The position numbers and the translations under genes were made by a program. The notes below the pieces were generated by a model, which searched no databases, was not told the DNA's origin, and worked only from the letters and a program-made list of their open reading frames with translations. DNA of 64,000 nucleotides from Paragonimus westermani (lineage: Eukaryota; Platyhelminthes; Trematoda; Plagiorchiida; Troglotrematidae), in contig QNGE01001254.1 of assembly GCA_008508345.1 (NCBI GenBank), positions 17,072 to 81,071 on the forward strand. Direction: 5' to 3'. Position 1 is the stretch's first letter; each line of letters opens with the position of its first letter. This document shows positions 24,701 to 34,423 of this stretch, piece by piece.

Positions 24701-26550
24701 GTGAGGAAAGGTGGGATTGCTTCGTTCACAATTGACGCGACTTCAGATAATTCGAACTAGGATCATGATCTTAGACACTGACCGTAGAGATTCGAGAAGT
24801 AAAGTTGTTCTGATAAGACTCAGACAAGATTTACTGATAGAATTCCGGAGGGTGCAACTACGCGGTTTTTAGAAGAGTGAAGTTCTGCGGTGAAATGTTT
24901 CTTGGGCGAGGTAAAAAACGGCGCACCTTTCCAGGTCTTAGTGCGTAGGCAATTTTAGCTCTTAAGAGAAAAGAACCAAAATGCCACTAAAAAGTACACC
25001 TGATGTTAGTAACGGGGCGAGGGAAAATATGATCAACATATATCCTAGAACAAGTCCCGGTTGCAGGAAGTGGTAACCGGATCATAACCACTAAGATAAC
25101 AATTTTTTCATTGTGGCAGAGTGTACCTCACACGAGGAGGTCACCGCAGTAACTGTAGTGTTTATGGGATATAATGACGAAGATCACGGTTTACCAGGAG
25201 CCGTTGTTTCAGATTAAGTTCCACGACGTTACTGTGTATTTTTCACTCTTTCGAAAAGAACTAGGAGCTAAACAAATCCCAACGCCGCCTGATCACCGGG
25301 TTGTCCGAGCAAACTAACCAGATAGATGCAGAATGAGTCAACTGTTTGGGAAGTGACTGGGAACTGACGATTCTATTGATGTTATCAGCCCGCCGAATAT
25401 CTGCGCAGGCAAGTACAGGGCGAACGTTATTTCCATTTACGTACCAGAGGAGTCCGTGGCCTTCCATGATTAATAAGGCCTGATTCTGGTGGAAATCTTA
25501 ACTCCTTTCAGGAAAACTCACAACGGAAAGAAGGTTGATACACAATAATATGCGAACTGTTCTAACTGACGCAACAGAAATTACGACAATCGATGTAAGA
25601 TTCTCATGACAGATATTTCCGGCTGTCTCGAACAGTAAATGCACGGGTCACACGAGAAGGTCCAAAACCCAAAGAAATGTTACTACTTGGTTGGACAGGA
25701 CTACATACGTTGACCGATCAGCAGGAATTTGTTTGTCTCTTGCATAACGTTCAGATGGAAAGACATGCGTGGACAACCGGTCAAGCAGTTATTTAGACTT
25801 ACCGGGGAAAGCAATCAGAGAGAAACCCTAGAGGGTTTTTTAAGTCAGGAAGATCAGGGAGAGTTTTCCAAGAAAGATGCAATGAATGAGGGGGCCTTTT
25901 AAAAAGCGTACAGTTTGTGCTGTCAGGTTGCGTCCATCAGAGACCGCTGCTCTGAGTCTCATGAGATCGAGATAAAATCTTTATAATAGTGTTAAATAAG
26001 AATCCTGGCTGGATAGATGAAGTCGGAGCAGGTGTCGGTTGAATACTGATTAAGTGAGCAGTGACGATGACAAACACTTAGTACATATTACTACTATTAC
26101 ATATTGAGATGAATTCACATGCAGTATGTACCACATCCGATGATAAGTTGACTTTGGCATACTAACTGCACAAAAACATCTGAAATAACAACTGTGATTT
26201 TTACGGATAAATAATCAGCCATTTTTGTTCACAGTTGTTATTGACTCTCTTTCAGATGGGCTGTTTAGCCATTCTCTTTCGAACAGTACGCTAGACGGCG
26301 GCTGAACTCTCGTAATTTACATTTCTGGCGTGACCGGCACCTACACACCTATCAAAGTTTCCATGAGTAAACCATGTTGACTACTGAGTCATTGTTTTCC
26401 CTGTCCACTCGTAACAAGTATGGCTTCGGCAACTTTCCATTTTCAACAACGTACTTACTATTAATCACCAATGCTTTTGCTTCTGTGTTGCCTCATGTTT
26501 GTGCAACAGTTTGAAACTGAGCGTGGCACAGTGTTAGAATTTGGTGTCAT
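21741..26550. other. Spacer with no recognisable gene
   Basis: No protein domain or RNA was recognised. Open frames are all about 100 codons or shorter and lack motifs. The only structure noted is the imperfect inverted repeat at 26177-26258. Confidence 0.5.
26177..26258. repeat. Imperfect inverted repeat, ~21-bp arms
   Basis: CATCTGAAATAACAACTGTGA (26177-26197) has its complement in 26229-26258, where TCACAGTTGTTA and TTCAGATG are separated by about nine extra bases. The spacer between arms is about 31 bases. It could be a small foldback or MITE-like relic. Confidence 0.5.
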
Positions 26551-26803
26551 GCTGCGACCGTTATCAACGGCCGAGGCTATTGCCATCAGACTCTACAACC
26601 CCTGTCTGTGTGCCCAAAAACAGTTCGTGCAAACCCTACATCTCCCTTGGCCAACCATTTCACAGCCAATTGAAACTCAAACAAGTGTGAATCACTTGAC
26701 ACCGACGACTGCATATCTCACGGCCGACACGAGTAACAGTGTAACACATTCACCAACACTCCTACCCCCCTCCAATAGACTGTCATCCGCCCCATGCCTA
26801 TGA
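26551..26803 (+). pseudogene. PLE family B, 3' end (C-terminus only)
   Basis: From LSTAEAIAIRLYNPCLC the frame encodes the last ~30 residues of a PLE protein (…FVQTLHLPW) and then a further 50-residue tail to the TGA at 26801-26803. The same sequence recurs at 49039-49262 and 51175-51426 with only scattered substitutions, so these are young copies of one family. Similarity begins abruptly near 26551, so this is a 5'-truncated or solo-terminal-repeat insertion with no RT domain. It continues into the 3' untranslated part with a hammerhead-like motif, and similarity ends near 26946. Confidence 0.8.
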
Positions 26804-26869
26804 CCTTAATGACCTATTTGACTTCCTCCAGTTTTTCTTACATAAAGTGCATGTACCCTAGGTAATTGC

Positions 26870-26911
26870 AACAGCCCGATGAGAATTACCGAAAACATCT
26901 GTTCGCACAAG
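26870..26911 (+). ncRNA. Hammerhead ribozyme-like motif, PLE family B
   Basis: The core CCGATGA (26876-26882; canonical CTGANGA with U4 changed to C) is followed by an 8-nt mini stem II (GAATTACC) and GAAA (26891-26894). A stem III hairpin of 3-4 bp (AACA/TGTT) follows, then the cleavage-type C at 26904. GC on each side gives a 2-bp stem I next to the core, and TTG/CAA may extend it. Type I hammerheads are known in PLE terminal repeats. Activity is untested and the U4 change may weaken it. Confidence 0.55.
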
Positions 26912-26946
26912 TGACTTCTTATGAATCCCATGGGAATCTGGAAACG

Positions 26947-28834
26947 AGTAATGAACTCTTCCTGGAAGAAAATTCGAGTCTATCGCTCGTTCTTGGAAGG
27001 ATTTGGTTGCAGGATTGTTTCCATAATCGAAATATGCGGTGAACCATGAATGATATCTAGGTTATGCCAACTCCACGAACATCTATCAGCAACGCAAATT
27101 GCTACTGATTAGTGTAGCTATGGAAATGAGACGGATCTTCACTGGGACCGAAGCAGAGAAAAGAACCGGTACCCGACTGTGTCCAAGATTATTAATTGGG
27201 AACTAATCACTCCAAACAATTTACATGAACGCAAAAACCTCATGCCGTATTGCAGTACAAGTTGTGTTGGAAAACCAGCAGGCTGTTTTATCTATAGTGT
27301 AGACCTTTAAAGAGTTGTAGATTACTCAGGAACCTGTGTTGAAAATACAGTTATAGGTGACAACTGCACTGCTGGTACACGGAACTCCTGTAGATATTTA
27401 GAGTAAGTGAATACCGCCCGCCTTCTCTAAGTGAACATGGTATTAGCCATTCATGAGATGGTACAACACAGACGTGTGTCAACATACCGGAAGGAGCAAG
27501 CGTTCGCTTATAAACAATCAAAACCAACCAATCGTTTATAGTATGCATCAGTTTACGCTTCGTAAGTGACATGTTTTAGTCAACTGGTTCATAGAGCGAA
27601 CGTGAACCGGTATCATCAGTCCACGGTACAAATGCTTATCCAACTGTTCATTTGCAACTGTGATTTCGTCGCACTGTGATCATGTGTGCGGTTGGGTGGT
27701 GCGGACTCCGTTTTGTCAGAATGGTCTAACGAAGATAAAGAGACAGGTAAGAAAACAGAAATAGAGAAAGACAGACTGATCAGTCACGACCAAGCAGGCA
27801 TACAGACTGGCTTAGACGTACAAACGCGTTTGGCGGCGTCCGTTTCGGATTTGCCTGTCATAGTGACCGAAGCCAAAGGACGCTTGCACTTAACCATCAC
27901 CACAAGTGGCTTGCGCTGCGTCACTTGTAGTTCTACTCGTACACCACGTATCCAGTGTGAACCCGAAGGAATAAGACCAGGAGGTGTGTGAATGAGGCTT
28001 TTGTGTCCAGCCCGCCAATGCTGGTTAGCCGATTGACAGGCTAGCCCGGAAAGGAAACCCTTATCTCTCGAAAAGTAAACAGAGAGAGAGAGACTACAGT
28101 GACGAGATATTAACTATGAAGTGTAATAGAAAGAGCATTACAGTATAGGAGTGCATTTTGGTGCATTTTGGGGAGGGGAAGGATGAAAAACAAAATTCAC
28201 ATTGGACTTCGAGAAATCAGACAGACTATTCATCACACAGTACACCAACAAAGCTGAAGAACAGAATGGGCAAAAGACCGCGGACACCCAATTCTTTGAA
28301 AAGAGGAGCGGAATGATTTTCAAATGACCAAACTCTTGGCCAATACAGTCATTAACAGAAATAGGATGGATATACTGATGTGACCTATTTGAGCCTAAAT
28401 TACTTGTCGCCTCTTCTCCAACAGTGTACTATTGTAGCGAGGCGTCCAATAAAGCACGATCTTTATTGTCCAAATCGCCAGTCATATGCAACGCGCGCTC
28501 TCTCGTTTATGAGTCATAATTCCAACCCGCAGCACCCCCCGGTTTCCGTTCACACATCGTGTGCACTTCTAACCAGTTTACGTGTGTGATCGGCGCCTTC
28601 TATCGGGGGGTTTTCCGCTTGCCATTCCTCGTCTGTTTGTCCGATTTCGTTGCGCAATGGCTCGTCCGGCTGCTCGTGCTGTCCGCCATCCACCTAGTGT
28701 TGGCCTTGACCGTATTCCAATATCGTGTCGAGATGTTCCTCTAAATGTTGGAAAAACCACGCCTCCGATCTGGCCGTCTGTCGCATTTCGCCTGCCCTGT
28801 CTCGCCCGTTGGTCCGATCCAGTCGAGTGATGAC
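26947..28834. other. Spacer, GC-richer toward the right; no gene recognised
   Basis: A 101-codon open frame (27686-27991) has no recognisable motif. A GA run of about 12 bases sits at 28081-28092. From about 28560 the DNA becomes GC-rich and continues into the non-LTR element. The 28560-28834 part may be its 3' untranslated region, but I cannot show that. Confidence 0.4.
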
Positions 28835-29980
28835 TCATCCGGTCGCGCACGTTGTTCTTGATTCGATCGCGGCAGGCTTTTGAACGTACCTCCCCCCGCG
28901 TTGAGGTGTTCGGCCAAGCGCTCGAAAACTCGCACCTCCGACCTGACAATCCACCACACTATGAGTACATTGACGATCTAATAATCCCAAACTGCTGGCG
29001 GATTCGCGGCCACAGACATCGCAACGCCATATAGTCACGTCACCGTGACCTACGGCACTGATGGTTCCATTGCGTACGGCGCGCTTTCGTTCTCGGCCAT
29101 GCACAACTTTTCCTTACGATTGCGGATGCCTGCCTGAATTGTATTTCTCCAGGACGTTCGGTCCAACACTAATTCTTCCCAAAATCTAAAACTGATGTTA
29201 CAGCATGAACGGCTTACCTGCAAAACATTCTGTTATCTCCGCTTTTTATTACCGGGATTTCGCTTTCCTGATTTCACTCGTCCGTACAGCAGCTACTTCA
29301 TAGTACGGTCATCGCCCATCCGACGGACGTGACCGAGCCAACGGAGGTGATTCGGCATCAGCAAGGCTTCCATCCCGTTCAAGCCCGCTCACCGCAGTAC
29401 CTCAGTGTTCGGAACCACGTTCAACTACCGAAAACTCAAGATGCGCCTCAGGCATTGCGCACAGAAACGGTTCAAATAGCTCATGACCCACTGATAAAAT
29501 GCCCACGTTTCACAGCCGTACAGCAGTATGGACAGCACCATTGAGCAGCAGGCTATAGTTCTTCCAGACACGTCTTTCAAGATGCCTGAAAGCAGCACTA
29601 GCCTTCGCTACACGCGCTGTCAGCTCACGGTCCACGGACAAATCTGCCGACAATTTGCTATCCAAGTAACGAAAATTTGCGCAGCTGTCGACGACGTCTC
29701 CACCGACGTGAATTTGGGCTGGAGGTGCACGAGCAGCATCTTCACTAGGAGAAGGCTGAAAGATGGAAAACGTCTTACCTGTGTTGATGTCCAATCCAAA
29801 CTTGGATGTCGCCGACGCGAAGGCTGTTGCAAGACGTTGCTGTTCTTCTTCACTGTATGCCAGAACAGAAGTATGCGCATCGCTGAGGTATGTAACCGGG
29901 TTGGAACGCCGAAACGTCGAATATTCAACATAAAAACACACGTCCACAGACGGATTGTAGAAAAGATGGACAAACAACGG
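28835..29980 (-). pseudogene. Non-LTR retrotransposon, 3' part (RT thumb and zinc-finger tail), 5'-truncated
   Basis: On the minus strand the similarity starts near 29900 with YLSDAH, a damaged form of the RT motif YADD, followed by LAYSEEEQQRLATAFASA and FGLDINTGKT. After a frame change, ILLYGCETWAFYQ (~29500) and LRWLGHVRRMGDDR (~29340) follow, which is the usual post-RT region of such LINEs. Then come WRNTIQAGIRNRKEKL (~29150) and a C-terminal zinc-finger remnant, CDVC…SSLGL…H (first Cys ~29023). Stops and frameshifts are frequent and one catalytic Asp is gone, so the copy is dead. The upstream half of the element is missing, as expected for 5'-truncated target-primed insertions. The type resembles the large group of animal LINEs with a terminal CCHH finger. 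I cannot place it in a clade with certainty. Confidence 0.8.
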
Positions 29981-31685
29981 TCAGGCAGACAAACACGGTG
30001 CGAACGGCTCTGTTGAATGAGCGCTGGATAAATATGACGCCTGATAAATGATACTATTTACGCCATAATAGACCTAGTAACTAACACTGACCAACTTCGG
30101 AATGTTAGCATGAGTTTAGCTGACCTTTGAAAACGTTGTGAAGATCAGGATGTCAGTTTCAAAACGGGAACTGAATATTTCAGTTAGCAGTTGTTTACCT
30201 GGGACTCAGAAATGTGTACCATTCATTCAGGACGGTTGGGGTTGAGCTGATGATATTTTTCATCTCATTAAGAGAACACGTGTTGGTCACCGACAGATGT
30301 GAGTTGTTGCAACGCGGAAAGGCTTGTCCACAAACAACAGCATGGCATTTGGTCGGCAGTCCTAGGTGTACCCAGGGGTCATCAGGGGGCGCTCAGTTTG
30401 CAGAAGAATATTGGGGGCACTGTTTTTCCGAATTGTAGGTGATAATACTGCTTTGCGAGAACTCCCAAATCAGGTTAGATAAACCTGTGTCCGCATCACT
30501 CACTCTTTTGTAGTAGTCAGCACCAACCATGCAGGCCGCGCAATATTGAGCTTTACAAATTACAGCCTCAATAGTACAGACGCCATACGAAAAGCCATTT
30601 GAGACAGTCGGCTTATATGGCCATCTCTAACACTAGTTGTTAGAGATGCGAAAGGATGCAATATATTTAGAACCTCATCTTATTTATAAAAAAAACTAAA
30701 TGACAACAGCTTGTAAACAAATGTTAATAGGCTTCGGAGTTAAAAGGATGACTCCCTTTTGAGCTATGTAAACAAAGTATTCAGAAGATAACACGCGATG
30801 GGAATACTATTCAGTTGTGGGCGTGCTGGCTGGAGTGGACGAGTGTATTGATCAGAGTAAAAGACGTATAGTTCCATCGGGATATTGAATGGTATTCACA
30901 AACAGATGATCAGTTAAATAATCTATTGTTTTTGGCCAGCATTGCTTACTGTGGACTACTGGCTGCGAAAGACTAGTGGGTATGACCGCATTTGAAGGGT
31001 ATGTAGGTAACTTTACTGTCTGACCTGTACGAAGGACAAATGGAAGATGCAATTCGTGTTCCCACATCTGTCCCTCCAAGTTTCGCATTAGCCAATACAA
31101 GAGGCAGCTTGTTTTACGTGGATGTGTTCAAGCGCTATAGAAGTAGTTATACAGGACATACGCTGAAAAGAAAACTAACAGCGAGAGAAAATAGGTGACC
31201 CTTGTGATCTTTACTTTATAGCGAATGTAAACAAGTCTTTCCGATGTTGCTGTGCGCCAAGAATAGGCTTAAAAAAGATACCAGAGACTGTATGAAATTC
31301 GTTATTTTTGCGATTTGTCTAAGTCTTCCGAATAGAAAAGAATCAATCCAACCCCACTGTATAAGCCATTTGTAGAAGTGTCCAAGAAAACAGCCCATTC
31401 AAGAGCAATATCTTGATTATCATTTTTGGAAAGGCACTCATTTCAACATTTAAATGTGCTTGTAGCACCGTAGAGTTGGTCTCTCTCCCATAGAATATAC
31501 AGATGACCTTTGTAATCATCCAGGCAATGAACTTCTGTGACCTCTATGGGTTAAAGGGCATGTATCAATGCAGTCCGATAATGTATGCGGACAGTTCCAA
31601 CAATCTGGCTGACGGTGGAACCAGATAATCGAAATCAGATGTAGAAAATTAACCTAGCTGAAGGGGGCAATTGGGTTAGCTTGTT
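29981..31685. other. Spacer with no recognisable gene
   Basis: No domain was recognised. It contains a perfect 11-bp hairpin (30622-30648). Confidence 0.5.
30622..30648. repeat. Perfect 11-bp hairpin
   Basis: CATCTCTAACA and TGTTAGAGATG flank a 5-base loop. No T run follows, and no function is evident. Confidence 0.6.
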
Positions 31686-31801
31686 CCTACGGTACCTTAT
31701 CTTAATGTTTAAAATTAGTTACGTCCATTTGTGATCAGAATGTACGAAATGTTACTCCGGAGAACATCACATGATTTATGTCTTCTCATTGCTTTATTCA
31801 A
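31686..31801 (+). repeat. Left terminal direct repeat (pseudo-LTR) of PLE 1
   Basis: From CCTACGGTACCTT to GCTTTATTCAA it matches 34306-34423 with a handful of differences, including a 2-base length change near 31721. It contains a degenerate hammerhead-like fold (core at 31731-31737, cleavage-type C at 31768) and the first ATG of the protein frame at 31740. Confidence 0.9.
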
Positions 31802-34235
31802 GTACATAAAGGGAACAAATTGCTTCAAACTCCTCCAACGAAGATTCCCAAAAGAGACTACCAGTAAGCTTGATAGCCTTCTTCGTCTCAAGTGCAAGTT
31901 GGCGACCGAACGTCTGCGTGTGCAGCATTACAAAGCATGCCTCTCCAAATGTCAGTTTCCACGGGAGTTCACGAAGAAACTCAGATCATGTAAGCTGCAG
32001 CCTAATATTTCCAACCTCAAACGGATGACTAAATCCCACGTTGAAATTTGTCAACAAAAGCTGGAGTCACTCGAGGAGATTCACGAAAAGTTGTGGCCTC
32101 TTGTGAATGATCTACCGATTGTTCGCCGAATCAAGTATATGAATTGTTGCAGTACCGTTCTACAACGTACGAAAGCGAACGTGGCAAAATCGCTGGAAGA
32201 TTCCTTTTGTACAGTGTCAAATACGACTTCATTTCCCGAAGAGTTGGATTGATATGTTACCAATCTGTCGTCAGAAACGCTAACACGGACCCAAATGGAA
32301 GCTCTCTCTTTAGGATTGAAGTTTGCCATATCACCAGAGAAAGTTGAAAAACTTGGGTTATATGCCCAATTCGAAAATCTTTACCATCAACTTCAGCAAC
32401 ACTCGCCAACGTCTGAGGAAAACAAAAATTGGCTGAAGGCAAAACTGGTGGATGTGGCTTATCAACATCGTAATTACAAACAGAAACGCCACGGTCTATT
32501 AACACTGGCGCCTTTCCAAAGCTTGATGGAAATAAGACGGAATGAGAACCTAATGGTGCTACGTCCAGACAAAGGCTCAAGTGTTGTGTTGATGAATAAA
32601 ACGGAATATACGAAGAAAATGTTCGAAATTCTGAGTGACACTCAGAGGTTCTTGTCGGATGACACTCCCGACAACATCCAAGAATTGGAAAAGGAAATCA
32701 CCTGCAGGTTAGAAAAGTTGAGGAAAAATGGTGTAATTTCTGCAGACCAATGCAAGTTATTGAAGCCAATGGGCACAAGAACGCCGCATATGTATGGACT
32801 GCCCAAAATCTACAAGCCCAATGTCCCACTTCGGCCCATTATGTCAATGTGCAACGCACCGCAGCACAAGTTGGCCGGGTGGCTAGCTGATCTGCTTGAG
32901 CCAGTCAGAAAACGTTTCAGTAAGTACAGTCTGAAAGGCAGTTTTGAACTTATAAACTGTGTATACGGTTTGGATAGTTCGAACAAACTGATGTGTTCAT
33001 GAGATGTGACGTTCCCCTTCACTAACATTCCGTTGCATGAAACGACTGATAACACTTGTAGTCTTATTCTAAGCATCAATGTTCTTTTTCCTATTCCAGT
33101 ATCCGAACTAAAATCATTATTACTCCTGTGCACACATAATGTGAAATTCAACTTCCAAACGTTTACTTTCCGGCAAGTGGACGGTGTTGCAATGGGCAGT
33201 CCACTTGGTCCGCTCCTAGCTGATTTCTTTATGGCTAAGGTGGAATCTGCATTGGGTGGAAGTTTGTCAAAGCCGATACTATACAAGCGCTATGTAGACG
33301 ATATCCTGGCTATTTTTGATAATTCAAGTGATTTGGACGCATTATTTTCGGAGTTGAATCAAGCACATCCCAACCTCAAGCTAACTATAGAGAACGAAGT
33401 AAACAACTGCCTTCCATTCTTGGACATTCTAGTTACCCGAAGATCAGATGGTACGATAGGAAGATCCATCTACAGAAAGCCTACCTGGACAGGACAGTAT
33501 ATACATTTTGAAAGCTTCTGTCCAGTGCAATATAAGAGAAGCCTTGTTCGAACGCTTTTTCACAGAGCACGGAGGCTATGCACAGATGATAATCTACCAC
33601 AAGAATTAAGCACACTTAGAGATACGTTGTTGGCTAACGGGTACCCTTTGCAATTTATCAAGAAATATAGCAGTGTCATTACCCCCAGGATACAAGAAAC
33701 AACAGTATCAAAGAAGACGGTATACTTAGAACTCCCGTTTTTAGGGGACGGCTGGTCAACAATGACAAAAAGACGTCTAACAGCTGCTGTATCCAGATCT
33801 TATAACGCTGTAAAACTATGTATAATACAACGAACCAAGGCCTTACCAGTCACTTCGGCCACGAACAAACAGCCTACGTCTGTCACATCCCACTGTCTAT
33901 ACAAATATTCATGTAGTTGCAGTATGAGCTACATAGGGAGGACAAACCGTCAGCTGGCTTCTCGTATCAAAGAGCATGTTCCCAAGTGGCTGGAAACACA
34001 GCTAGAAACACCAGGCGCTTGCATCGAGGCCGACGGACGGCACCCGACATCATCAATAGCGAGACACCTAATCCAAACAGGACACAGAGTCAAGGTTTGT
34101 GACGCATTCTCTGTGATTTTTCGAAGTCACCGGAAACGTATCCTCCAGTTTGCTGAGGCTTTGGCTATCAGACGTTATAATCCCCCCTTGTGTGTTCAGA
34201 AACAGTTTGTGTTAACGCTGCGGCTGCCTTGGTAG
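31731..34235 (+). pseudogene. PLE 1 reverse transcriptase / GIY-YIG endonuclease, two in-frame TGA stops
   Basis: One frame runs from the first ATG at 31740 to the TAG at 34233-34235, broken only by TGA at 32250-32252 and 33000-33002. The order is a basic N-terminal region, ALSLGLKF, the PLE hallmark DKG (LRPDKGSSVVL, ~32560), LYGLPK/LRPIMS (~32800-32840), RT motif A (CS-stop-DVTFPFTNIPL, ~33000), motif B (GVAMGSPLGPLLADFF, ~33185), and motif C (YVDD, ~33291). LPFLD and WTGQYIHFES follow, then a GIY-YIG nuclease with LYKYSCSC…YIGRT (~33897-33945), RIKEH and IARHLIQTGH. The protein ends …LRLPW. The second TGA replaces the residue just before the catalytic Asp of motif A. All visible catalytic residues are present, so it is a recently inactivated copy. 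It would need to prime, reverse-transcribe and integrate PLE RNA in the nucleus. Confidence 0.9.
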
Positions 34236-34305
34236 TCAGCATTCCCATTCGTTTAATCTTCATTTCCGTGTCTGTCTGTCTAATCCCTTAAGCCATTATT
34301 TCCGC

Positions 34306-34423
34306 CCTACGGTACCTTATCTTAATGTTTAAAATTAGTTACATGTCCATGTGTGATCAGAATGTACGAAATGTTACTCCGGAGAACATCACATGATTTA
34401 CGTCTTCTCATTGCTTTATTCAA
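34306..34423 (+). repeat. Right terminal direct repeat (pseudo-LTR) of PLE 1
   Basis: This is the counterpart of 31686-31801, 70 bases after the protein stop. It carries the better preserved hammerhead-like fold. Confidence 0.9.
34348..34395 (+). ncRNA. Hammerhead-like fold with swapped core pair, PLE 1
   Basis: Stem I is a perfect 5 bp (CATGT 34348-34352 with ACATG 34391-34395). The core is GTGATCA (34353-34359) where CTGATGA is canonical, so both members of the C3-G8 pair are exchanged to G3-C8. An 8-nt mini stem II (GAATGTAC), GAAA (34368-34371), a 5-bp stem III (ATGTT/AACAT) and the cleavage-type UC ending at 34390 complete it. The 15-nt spacing from stem I to GAAA matches two other PLE families here. 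Confidence 0.5.

Larger units (their letters stand above)
31686..34423 (+). mobile_element. Penelope-like element 1 (family A), nearly complete with terminal direct repeats
   Basis: A PLE of about 2.74 kb is bounded by direct repeats of 116 and 118 bases (31686-31801 and 34306-34423). Between them a single reading frame encodes the whole PLE protein with only two internal stops. Such pseudo-LTRs are typical of PLEs, which often insert as partial tandem copies. Both repeats contain a hammerhead-like fold, better preserved in the right one. No target-site duplication was resolved by eye. Confidence 0.85.

Noticed and set aside
28578..28834. Several open frames in the GC-rich patch
   Set aside because: High GC reduces stop frequency on both strands, so overlapping frames are expected; no motif found.
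30247..30253. Second perfect CTGATGA string
   Set aside because: Followed by a local hairpin but no GAAA or stem III; no hammerhead fold.
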